Shown one piece after another: positions 53,365-61,824 of a stretch of DNA of 64,000 nucleotides (position 1 is its first letter; each line of letters opens with the position of its first letter). The DNA lies in NCBI GenBank assembly GCA_030345135.1, contig CP128386.1, forward strand, positions 2,939,677 to 3,003,676, given 5' to 3'. Below the pieces are notes generated by a model. The model searched no databases. It worked only from the letters and a program-made list of their open reading frames with translations, and was not told the origin of the DNA. The position numbers were made by a program, and so were the translations under genes. This DNA is from Chitinophagaceae bacterium DXS (GTDB taxonomy: Bacteria > Bacteroidota > Bacteroidia > Chitinophagales > Chitinophagaceae).

Positions 53365-54792
53365 ATGAACGATACGCTAAAAAATTGCTGGTCAGATTTG
53401 AAATTTTTTCTCGCCATTGCTCTTTTAGCCGCGACACTTATTGTTCCGGCGTGCAAGTGTCATCATAAGAGAGATTATCCCAAAAATGCGGTTTCCTATG
53501 AAGTCTTGTTAAAAAACAGAAACTACGATACCAACCAGGTGATCATCTGGCTTAAGCCTGGAATTTCAAAAGATAGTCTTAACAGATGGCTGAAGACTTT
53601 TGATAGTACAGGTAAAATAGCAGACACGGTTTTCTGCAAGGGATGTGACGGTTCACTGTTATTATTAAAAGGAACGGGTGCATTGACTCTTATACAATCT
53701 GCACGAGGAGGCAATCAAAGTTCTGCATCAAGTAAACCGAGTGGTGATAATGGGCCGTTCTATTATAGTGCGAATTTCCCTGTTAGTTTTAATGATACCA
53801 TGCAACAGCAGGAAAAACGGGAAGTAGGGCTGGTATATACTGAGCCGGTAAAAAGCCCTGTAGTAGTAGCAGTATTTGATACCGGGGTAAAAAAAGACAG
53901 TTTGCAGAGTAATGTCTTTTTCCAAAGCAATGTCACTTCCTGTCTTGGAACTGAGGCAAACTCAGGATGGAATTTTACGCGAAACAACAATGACTGGAAT
54001 GATGACTATCCCAATATTCACGGAACATTGGTAAGCAAATATATTGTTGACCAGGTACGGCAATACGGATTGAACAATGTTAAAATACTGCCCGTTAAAA
54101 CACATGACGCGGCTGGTAATGGAAATCTTTTTAGTGTGCTCTGCGGTTTTGCATATGCAAAAGAACGGGGCGCAAAAATCATCAACGCCAGTTTTGGCTA
54201 TTATGCGCCAAAATATTATATGGATGTAACAGGACAGATAATTCCTGATTCTTCCGCCTTTTTACTTAAAGCCTATATCAATGAATATCTTACAAAGAAT
54301 AAGATCTTGTTGGTTACGGCTGCAGGCAATATAGATTTTAGCGGTTATGAATCTAAAATTTATCCAACAACCAATGCTTTGGCCCTTCGAAATCTTGACA
54401 GCATCTGCTTCTACCCTGCTTCGCTGGCAGGCGAACTGAACAATGTAATTGCTGCAACAACAGTGATGAATGGCAATGTGAGTGCAAATCAGAATTTTTC
54501 AAATAAAATTGTCGATGTTGGGGTTAACGGAGATCTTTCTTTTGGAACCAATTTCTATTTCTATAATCCTTTCGTTCCTTTTCTTACCGAGACCGGAAGT
54601 TCGTTTGCCGCACCTATAGTTACGGGAAAGATCTGTGCAAATTATGACAGAATATTGCCGGTATTGAACAGCACAAATTTTTCGCAGACATTATTATTTC
54701 TGACACTGCAGACCCCACCATCAGTAGTTGTTATTGATAGCCGGTTACATAACAAAATCAGGAACAGTATAGTCACGAACAAACGCAAATAA
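53365..54792 (+). CDS. Subtilisin-like (S8) serine peptidase, probable lipoprotein (475 aa)
   Basis: An N-terminal hydrophobic helix ends in VPACKC, a plausible lipobox with Cys30, so the protein may be lipid-anchored. Residues ~40-165 are a propeptide-like domain. The S8 domain has Asp172 (VAVFDTGV), His219 (NIHGTLVSKYI), oxyanion Asn322 (TAAGN) and Ser413 (TGSSFAAPIVTG), so the triad is complete. Its neighbour 25 bases downstream is a TPR-CHAT protease-like protein, also exported; the two are co-transcribed and probably act in one proteolytic pathway (inference). Confidence 0.9.
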   Translation: MNDTLKNCWSDLKFFLAIALLAATLIVPACKCHHKRDYPKNAVSYEVLLKNRNYDTNQVIIWLKPGISKDSLNRWLKTFDSTGKIADTVFCKGCDGSLLLLKGTGALTLIQSARGGNQSSASSKPSGDNGPFYYSANFPVSFNDTMQQQEKREVGLVYTEPVKSPVVVAVFDTGVKKDSLQSNVFFQSNVTSCLGTEANSGWNFTRNNNDWNDDYPNIHGTLVSKYIVDQVRQYGLNNVKILPVKTHDAAGNGNLFSVLCGFAYAKERGAKIINASFGYYAPKYYMDVTGQIIPDSSAFLLKAYINEYLTKNKILLVTAAGNIDFSGYESKIYPTTNALALRNLDSICFYPASLAGELNNVIAATTVMNGNVSANQNFSNKIVDVGVNGDLSFGTNFYFYNPFVPFLTETGSSFAAPIVTGKICANYDRILPVLNSTNFSQTLLFLTLQTPPSVVVIDSRLHNKIRNSIVTNKRK

Positions 54793-54817
54793 TAATACCT
54801 GTTCGAAAAATAGTTAC

Positions 54818-57601
54818 ATGAAATATTTCAAATGTTTATTGGCTGTTTTTTTGATAACACTTTGTAATGGTGCAATTGGTCAAAATAACGCAGGTAAAGG
54901 CATTTGGGATAGATTATTGCAAACAGAAAAGGACACTACCCTTTCTATTGCTCAAAAAATACAGATCGTTTACGAGCTAAAAAACAATTTTGAAAAGCTG
55001 AAAAGAGATCCGGATTCTGTTTATGCGAGGATACTTCACCGCATTGGCTTATATGAATATTTGCTGAACAAGGAAATTCCCAATAATGTATGTATCGCTT
55101 ATACCCTTTCAGCTGTAAGCATAAACACATCGGGCAAAAGGAATGCATCTCCGGGATTCGCCATTAGTAGTTACAGGAATCTGGCATCATATTATAAAAC
55201 ATTAAAAAAATATTCGAAGGCTATTAAATATTATGACAGTGCAATCATTCTTGGCAAAAGGCTTAACGCGGATCGTGAATCAATGCTGTTATCCGTGGCA
55301 AATAAGAACGATCTGTTGTTCCTGACCGGCGACCATCAAAAATGCATTGATGAGTCAACGATCGGACTTAATGAAGCAACGCTAAATCATCTGCCTTCAT
55401 ATGCATTGATATTTTATAATCAAAGAGCGCAGTCGTATTTCTACCAGTCCGAATTGCAACCTGCTATAAAGGATTTAGATTCAGCCTTCGCTTTGGCAAC
55501 CATCGAAGGCAATACCTATGAACAAGCCGGGGCATTAAAAATAAAGGCCCAGATTGAAGCTGTGCAAAAGAACTACTCACAGGCACAAGAATTATTTTCC
55601 CAGGCAATTCAAACAAGGTTGCAAACGAAGGACGATGGACAATTAGCCGATGATTACATTGACTTCGGTGTTTTTTATTTCAATGACCAAAAAAACATAG
55701 AAAAGGCTAAAACTTCCTACCGGCAGGCCGCCAAATATGCAATAAGGGCACATGACAATGAGAAGCTCGCGAAGATCTATGCAAATACAGGCGAGCTTTC
55801 TTTTTATAACCAGAACTATAAAGATGCAGCAAACTGGTATGCCAGGGCGTTCAATTCGCTGGGACTTGACAGCAGTAAAGATATTTCGTCAATTACATCA
55901 ACAACCAATCTGGACATTGTTTCCAATACCGATTTGGTGCTGGAAATATTTGATAAAAAGATACAACTGTTGCTTGCATTGTATAAAACGACTCAAGACA
56001 AAGCATATTTGTCAGGTACTTTAAGGAATGCACTTACGATGGATTCCGTTATCACCACTATTCGCCATCAGCATTCCGAAGAGCAGAGCAAACTTTATTG
56101 GCGAAACAGAACCCAGCACTTTTATGAAAATGCAATCGAAGCATGTTATCTTGCTAACGATGCCGGGCTTGCTTTCTTTTTTATAGAGAAAAGCAGGGCC
56201 GTATTATTAGCTGACAGGTTAAGTGAACTTGGTGCTGCTGCCCACTTGCCACCCGCAGAGGCTGCAAATGAAGAAAAACTTCAATTAAACATTGTTGAAC
56301 AACAGGAAAAACTGGCTGCACTTGACAATAGTTCTCCTGAATATGTCAAGCAACAGATTGCTTTGATTAATGGCAAAGATGCGCTTGAACGCTACCTTAA
56401 ATCACTGGAATCTAAATACCCTTCTTACTATCAGTATAAGTATGAAGACAGTGTTCCCTCGCTGCGGCAATTACAAACTTTTTTGACCAGGGGAAAGCAA
56501 TCTTTTGTGCACTATTTTATGGGAGATTCTGCATTGTATATTTTGGCTATAACCCCCTCTTCAACCAAACTAATAAGCGTAAATAAGGACACTGTAAATG
56601 AAACTACATTATCTCATTTTCTAAAATTATGCTCCGACAAGAGTGTGCTCAACAAACAATATGCGCAGTTTGCTGTAGCATCGAACAGTTTATACAAGAA
56701 GCTTATTGCGCCGTTGCAATTATCTGAAGGAAGGATAATCGTGTGCCCAGGCAGCTTTATGTTGCCATTTGACGCGCTTTGCACCGATTCCAGCGGACGT
56801 AATTTTTTACTGGATGATTATTCGTTTAGTTATGTCTATGCGGCACGCTACCTGTTGAAAGAACATGTGTTTGTTAACATCAACGGTCATGGAGATTTCC
56901 TGGGTATAGCGCCGGTAAATTTTGCGCCGTACCTGCACCTGGCATCTTTACTGTCGTCAGGCCAGGCATTGAGAAGTACGTCAGCACATTATAAAAGCGC
57001 CAGGTTGTTGTTGCTGAATAACGCCACACATCACAACTTTATATCCCACGCAGAAAATTATGCGGTGGTAAATGTCTTCTCACATGCGCGTGCCGATAGC
57101 ATTAATGAGCCGCTGTTGTATTTAACTGATTCGGTACTTCACTTATATGAATTACAGTTAATTAACAAACCCGCCGTGCAACTAATGGTTTTAAGCGCCT
57201 GCCAGACAAATGTCGGTTTAAATGCAACCGGCGAAGGAATATACAGTCTTGCAAGAGGCTTCGCAGCTACAGGAATTCCTTCGGTTTCTGCAACACTCTG
57301 GAGTGCTGATGAAGGAGCTATTTATGCTATTTCTGAAAAGTTTCACGAATACCTTGCCGCTGGCATGGCAAAAGATGAGGCGCTGCGTCACGCAAAATTG
57401 GAATACCGGCAGGAATATGGCGGCGAAAAATTGTTGCCTTATTATTGGGCAAACATGGTATTGATGGGAGACACTGAACCATTGAAGCTTACCGGCAAGC
57501 AAAAAAACAATTTCTGGCCCCTTGAATTAGCAATCGGCGTCTTTGCCCTTGTCGGACTAATAATAATCGTTCTACGACGCAACAGAAAAATCGCGTTATA
57601 A
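54818..57601 (+). CDS. TPR-CHAT protease-like protein, membrane-anchored (927 aa)
   Basis: A signal peptide (MKYFKCLLAVFLITLCNGAIGQ) leads into ~550 residues of TPR-like helix pairs (YSKAIKYYDSAI, YKDAANWYARAF), then a CHAT domain with His756 (FSHARAD) and Cys795 (LSACQTN), the caspase-like dyad, and GEGIYSLARGFAATG. A C-terminal helix (LAIGVFALVGLIIIVL) followed by RRNRK anchors it in the inner membrane with the body in the periplasm. CHAT domains are cysteine peptidases fed by TPR sensing domains. Its partner is the S8 peptidase just upstream. The substrate is unknown. Confidence 0.9.
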   Translation: MKYFKCLLAVFLITLCNGAIGQNNAGKGIWDRLLQTEKDTTLSIAQKIQIVYELKNNFEKLKRDPDSVYARILHRIGLYEYLLNKEIPNNVCIAYTLSAVSINTSGKRNASPGFAISSYRNLASYYKTLKKYSKAIKYYDSAIILGKRLNADRESMLLSVANKNDLLFLTGDHQKCIDESTIGLNEATLNHLPSYALIFYNQRAQSYFYQSELQPAIKDLDSAFALATIEGNTYEQAGALKIKAQIEAVQKNYSQAQELFSQAIQTRLQTKDDGQLADDYIDFGVFYFNDQKNIEKAKTSYRQAAKYAIRAHDNEKLAKIYANTGELSFYNQNYKDAANWYARAFNSLGLDSSKDISSITSTTNLDIVSNTDLVLEIFDKKIQLLLALYKTTQDKAYLSGTLRNALTMDSVITTIRHQHSEEQSKLYWRNRTQHFYENAIEACYLANDAGLAFFFIEKSRAVLLADRLSELGAAAHLPPAEAANEEKLQLNIVEQQEKLAALDNSSPEYVKQQIALINGKDALERYLKSLESKYPSYYQYKYEDSVPSLRQLQTFLTRGKQSFVHYFMGDSALYILAITPSSTKLISVNKDTVNETTLSHFLKLCSDKSVLNKQYAQFAVASNSLYKKLIAPLQLSEGRIIVCPGSFMLPFDALCTDSSGRNFLLDDYSFSYVYAARYLLKEHVFVNINGHGDFLGIAPVNFAPYLHLASLLSSGQALRSTSAHYKSARLLLLNNATHHNFISHAENYAVVNVFSHARADSINEPLLYLTDSVLHLYELQLINKPAVQLMVLSACQTNVGLNATGEGIYSLARGFAATGIPSVSATLWSADEGAIYAISEKFHEYLAAGMAKDEALRHAKLEYRQEYGGEKLLPYYWANMVLMGDTEPLKLTGKQKNNFWPLELAIGVFALVGLIIIVLRRNRKIAL

Positions 57602-57929
57602 CATCTACTTCAAACAGCTATTATATTCCACCTTAGATCAATTCCATTATCAACAACATACGGAACAATCCCCCTAATGAGCCTTCTCAAAAATTATTAA
57701 TTCTGACAGGTAACAATAAAAACACGTGATTGATATATTGTCGTATAGCACAAACCTTTGGATAAGTTATTGGCGTTGGTTTTAAAAAAAGTTAGCCTGG
57801 AAAAATATCGCTGCTGCACTAGTTCACATCGTACACCGTACATCGTACATCGTACATTATCGTGAACAAGCACTTGATCAAAGCCAAATTAAAATCGCTT
57901 CTTTTATTAACTTTTAAAAAACAAAAATC
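57602..57929. other. Spacer upstream of tssD with a short tandem repeat
   Basis: No gene is seen. At ~57826-57858 a 9-base unit close to CATCGTACA is repeated four times. Similar words occur at 48616-48640 and, as GTTGTACGTTATGA, at 12346-12376. A promoter for tssD should lie in the last ~100 bases. Confidence 0.5.
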
Positions 57930-58322
57930 ATGTCATTTAATGCAAAACTTAAATTCGGCGGAAAAGATGGAATCGATGTGCTTTCCTGCGATTATGCATT
58001 GCGTCGCGATGTAGATGCGAAGGGAAGACCTGCATCAGGCGTTTATGGAGGAACCATCAATTTGAGTATTGAATCTACAGACGACACTTCTATAGTGGAA
58101 TCTATGGTGAATCAATACAAACCGGTGGATGGAACCATTACTTTTAAAAAGAGTGAAGAGGATGCCAAGATGAAGGAACTAACGTGGGAAAAAGGTTACG
58201 TTATTGCGTTCCAGGAAAGCATTGATGTAAAAGGCTCTAAACCTATGCAGATCGACTTCACCATTTCCGCACAGAAGATCAAGATCGGTAATGCCGAACA
58301 CAAAAATGAATGGCCTGCTTAA
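57930..58322 (+). CDS. tssD: TssD (Hcp-like type VI secretion tube protein)
   Basis: The 130-aa protein (MSFNAKLKFGGKDGIDVLSC) has the Bacteroidota TssD pattern: a small beta-barrel with GTINLSIESTDDTSIVESM, and a C-terminal IDFTISAQKIKIGN. TssD hexamers stack into the inner tube of the T6SSiii apparatus. vgrG follows at 177 bases, with a hairpin in between. No sheath, baseplate or TssC/TssB genes are in the window, so this is a satellite tube/spike/effector island or the edge of the main locus. Confidence 0.85.
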   Translation: MSFNAKLKFGGKDGIDVLSCDYALRRDVDAKGRPASGVYGGTINLSIESTDDTSIVESMVNQYKPVDGTITFKKSEEDAKMKELTWEKGYVIAFQESIDVKGSKPMQIDFTISAQKIKIGNAEHKNEWPA

Positions 58323-58340
58323 AGCAGCTATGTAACGGTG

Positions 58341-58359
58341 TTGGCCTTATGCAGGCCAA
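58341..58359 (+). terminator. Short hairpin between tssD and vgrG
   Basis: TTGGCCT (58341-58347) pairs with AGGCCAA (58353-58359). It lacks a T-run. It may reduce read-through, so that many more tube subunits than spikes are made; tentative. Confidence 0.35.
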
Positions 58360-58498
58360 TCTGGTTGCTTCAACAAAGATTCACGATTAATCCCGCCGGA
58401 TATTTCCTTGCCTGTTTACAGCAGTAGCATATGAGGATCTGTTACCTGTACAGGCAATGAATAGCTGGTTATTGCCTTCAAGTTAGTAATTGTTTTTT

Positions 58499-60334
58499 AT
58501 GCAAAACCAGGTTGTTGCTGATATTGAAATAGAAGATCAGAAGATAGCATATTATAGTGCTGTTGTTATACGCCAGAGCTTTAATGCTCATCATGAATTT
58601 GCAATTCGCATAAAGTATGATGTGCTGGAAAAGATCGGCTCTTTCAGTTTAAGCAACGCCCAAAAACTTATTGGCAAGTCTGCGGTTATCAAACTAAAGC
58701 AGGCGGACAGCCTCGATATTGCTTATGAATTCAGAGGCCTGATCTGTGAGATCAACATGGAGCAATCAGATAACTTTACGAGTGATTTTGTGCTAAAGGG
58801 TTTCAGCCCCACCATACTGATGGAAACGGGCCCTAACCTAGCTTCTTTCTATAAAAAGAACCTTAAGCAGATTGTGCAGAAGTTAACACAACCTGCCTCA
58901 CAAAATTGTAGCGTAAAGATCAATCCTTCGCATTCGGCCACACTCAATTACATTAGCCAGTACAGGGAAAGCACATTTAACTTTCTCAACAGGCTTTCAT
59001 CAGATTTCAGCGAATGGTTTTACTATGATGGAAAAGACCTGTTCTTTGGCAGGCCTTCCTCCTCTCCTAACATTGACATCACATACGGAGAAGATGTGCA
59101 TAGCATGCAAATAAAGCTTCAGTTGCTTCCGCTGGCATTTAACAGTTATGCTTATTTATCGAAGGACGATAGTTTTATTAGTAGCGATGCACCTTCTTCT
59201 GTAAGTGGATTGGATCAGTATGCAAACCATGCATTACAGGAATCCAACAAGATCTTTGCAGAACCAGTCTCTTTTCCCATTAAGCAACGTGTAGAGAGTA
59301 AAAGCGACCTTGATGGTTTTGTAAAGAAGCAGAAAGCAGCAATGGCTGCAGATCTTGAAATACTAAGCGGCTCGGGTGATAACCCCGCGCTTTGCATTGG
59401 CGCAATAGCCAATCTGAAAATATCCGCATTGGACAACACCACGGTGAACAAAGATGATGGCGGTAAATTTCTTATCACAGCCATCGAACATCATATCACC
59501 GAAAACGGAAAATACTATAACAATTTTGAAGGTATTCCTTCCGGTATGGAAATAATACCCGTTAAGAATATTCAACCTGTCAATGCAGAGCCACAAATAG
59601 CTACTGTTAAGGACAATAAAGATCCGGATAACATGGGCCGTGTGCGTGTGCAGATGCTATGGCAACAACCCATCAACGAAATGACGGATTGGGTACGTGT
59701 AATGACACCTGATGCAGGCGGCGGTAAAGGCGGGGCTAAAAACCGCGGCCTTGTTGTAATTCCTGAGCCAGGCGACCAGGTTGTTGTTTGCTTCCGCTAC
59801 AACGATCCTAACCGGCCATTTGTAATGGGCAGTATGTTTCATGGAAAGACAGGTGGTGGTGGCGGACAGGGGAATAACAGCAAAAGTTTAAATAGCAAAA
59901 GTGGACATACTTTATCTTTTGACGACGGCAAAGGGATTTCAATCATCGATAAAACTACCAATAACAAAATTGAGATAGATGGTACAAATACCATCACCAT
60001 AACGGCGGCGCAGAAAATTGAATTCACAAATGGCAAATCTACCATTACAATGGATGGCGATACCATCACTATTTCTGCTGCACATATTGATTTGGGAGGC
60101 TCTGATGATGTCTCTGTACATAGTGGTGATAACGGTATGTCTGCAGCAAAAGGCGGCGATGTGTCGTTAAGTGGCAAAAAGACAACTGTATCCGGTTCTA
60201 CTGAAGCCAATTTAACCGGCGCAAAGTCAACCGTTAACGGCGACACCGAAGCCACTCTTAACGGCGGCGGCACCACAACAGTAAGCGCGGGCGGCAAAGT
60301 GGCTGTACAGGGTGCTATTGTCGCGCTTAACTGA
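58499..60334 (+). CDS. vgrG: VgrG-like type VI spike protein (611 aa)
   Basis: The ATG at 58499 (MQNQVVADIEIEDQ) is preferred over a TTG at 58490. Residues ~1-340 resemble the gp27-like hub; residues ~360-460 the gp5 OB-fold (DPDNMGRVRVQMLWQQPI, GDQVVVCFRYNDPNRPFVMGS). The C-terminal ~130 residues are short Gly/Thr-rich beta repeats (GDTEATLNGGGTTTVSAGG), the trimeric beta-helix needle. It caps the TssD tube and carries effectors. The PAAR-like/RHS protein two genes on should sit at the needle's tip. Confidence 0.85.
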   Translation: MQNQVVADIEIEDQKIAYYSAVVIRQSFNAHHEFAIRIKYDVLEKIGSFSLSNAQKLIGKSAVIKLKQADSLDIAYEFRGLICEINMEQSDNFTSDFVLKGFSPTILMETGPNLASFYKKNLKQIVQKLTQPASQNCSVKINPSHSATLNYISQYRESTFNFLNRLSSDFSEWFYYDGKDLFFGRPSSSPNIDITYGEDVHSMQIKLQLLPLAFNSYAYLSKDDSFISSDAPSSVSGLDQYANHALQESNKIFAEPVSFPIKQRVESKSDLDGFVKKQKAAMAADLEILSGSGDNPALCIGAIANLKISALDNTTVNKDDGGKFLITAIEHHITENGKYYNNFEGIPSGMEIIPVKNIQPVNAEPQIATVKDNKDPDNMGRVRVQMLWQQPINEMTDWVRVMTPDAGGGKGGAKNRGLVVIPEPGDQVVVCFRYNDPNRPFVMGSMFHGKTGGGGGQGNNSKSLNSKSGHTLSFDDGKGISIIDKTTNNKIEIDGTNTITITAAQKIEFTNGKSTITMDGDTITISAAHIDLGGSDDVSVHSGDNGMSAAKGGDVSLSGKKTTVSGSTEANLTGAKSTVNGDTEATLNGGGTTTVSAGGKVAVQGAIVALN

Positions 60335-60358
60335 TATTCATTTCAAAAATATTTTCTC

Positions 60359-61726
60359 TTGAAACATAGCAATCCTATACAGCAAAGAATGGACCTATTC
60401 GTGGAAAAATGGGAGGCAGTTGCAGCGCAGACCGGAGTAAATATTATTCGCATCCACGCGCTGGAAAATGAAAAGGATATGGTTGATGCATTTTACAATT
60501 ACCTGCTTGGTATCGACACCCCGAATCACGATATCCCGATTATTTTCGAGACTATTTTTCATGATGAACACCAATACACAACGGCATTGTTGGATGAATT
60601 GAAGGAGATGATCGACTTATGGAACAATGCCGACAGATCGGAGCTTTCCATCGAAACAAAAAATCTTGACTGGTCACCAGATCTACAGTTAAAAGTCAAC
60701 GGCAATCCAACTAAATTGTTTGTCGAAAATTTGAACAGCCTTGCAACGCACCTTCAATTACCTAAGGGTATTTTTCTTGTTGTAATCTTAAAAGCATCCT
60801 TTGTTGAATCAAAAAGATTTTGTGGTTGGCTTGAACATGCAGTGGAAGCTGGTATGGATGATAAGTTTAAGATTATAATTGATGACTCTGTAGCTCACCC
60901 TTTCTATAATGATTTCGCAGATAAACATCCGGGCAGTGTAACCACACTCAAACCCGACCTGAATATGGATAAGGCAATGGAGCAGGTAGCTGCAATGGGC
61001 AATCCGAATGACGCGGCTGTGCAATACCGCCAGGCTTTTTTAAGGATGACACAAGGCATTGAGCAACGAAATGAAAAAGAAACAAAGAAATATGCAGCAA
61101 TATGTATTGAGATTGCTGAGAAAAATTTAGAAAAGAACGTTTATTGGATTGGACAGGTTATAGCTGTATACGCAGCCCTGGCAAACGACCAGGTTGGTTA
61201 TAAGAATTTTAAGAAAGCAATTGAGTTTGCAACCAGCGGAGTTGAGGTGGCTGAGCGGGCAAAGGAACTAATAACAGACGAATTTATTTACAGAAAGTTT
61301 TACGCTCAGGCAATTATGATGCGTGCGTCGCTGTATGCTGCGAATAAAAGCTGGCAAAAGGCAATTGATGATTTCGACATTGCATGCGAACACTATTTCT
61401 ACACAAATGATGTTATCCTGGCAATGGAAGCTTGTCGCATGACAGGCTATTGTCACAAAAAGAGCGGCAACAACGATGCAGCATGTAAAGCACTAACAGA
61501 TGCCTTAACATTTGTTCAAGACATGCCAAAAGACATCATCAGATACACCACATTCCCCGGAATTATTGAGTTGCTTTTACAGATAAACAACCAGAAATAC
61601 ATAACAAACGACGAGGTGCATGAGACGGCGCGATCAGTTTATGGAAACGATTGGCTAAAGGAAATATTGAACTGGAAAAATCCGCACTACGAACAGGTAA
61701 GTGACCCAACGAAAGTAATGATATGA
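60359..61726 (+). CDS. Putative T6SS adaptor/chaperone with helical repeats (about 455 aa)
   Basis: I do not recognise the N-terminal ~200 residues, which are alpha/beta (GIFLVVILKASFVESKRF). From ~200 on, helix pairs are TPR-like (KKYAAICIEIAEKN, KSWQKAIDDFDIACEHYF, NNDAACKALTDALTF). The start may be TTG at 60359 or ATG at 60389 (MDLFVEKWEAV); the ATG lies just inside. It is placed exactly between vgrG and an RHS effector gene, the usual place for an effector adaptor. Function by position only. Confidence 0.75.
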   Translation: MKHSNPIQQRMDLFVEKWEAVAAQTGVNIIRIHALENEKDMVDAFYNYLLGIDTPNHDIPIIFETIFHDEHQYTTALLDELKEMIDLWNNADRSELSIETKNLDWSPDLQLKVNGNPTKLFVENLNSLATHLQLPKGIFLVVILKASFVESKRFCGWLEHAVEAGMDDKFKIIIDDSVAHPFYNDFADKHPGSVTTLKPDLNMDKAMEQVAAMGNPNDAAVQYRQAFLRMTQGIEQRNEKETKKYAAICIEIAEKNLEKNVYWIGQVIAVYAALANDQVGYKNFKKAIEFATSGVEVAERAKELITDEFIYRKFYAQAIMMRASLYAANKSWQKAIDDFDIACEHYFYTNDVILAMEACRMTGYCHKKSGNNDAACKALTDALTFVQDMPKDIIRYTTFPGIIELLLQINNQKYITNDEVHETARSVYGNDWLKEILNWKNPHYEQVSDPTKVMI

Positions 61727-61824
61727 GCTAATAGCTCTAAGCTATCAGCTTTTAGCTATTAGCATTAGGAATTTCCATCAAAAAAAAGAATGTCTATCTA
61801 TAAAGATCCATACTGGAAATAGCC

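Noticed and set aside
59839-60297. 152-codon minus-strand frame opposite vgrG
   Set aside because: Antisense shadow of the Gly/Thr-rich needle repeats; poly-Pro/Val composition with no features.
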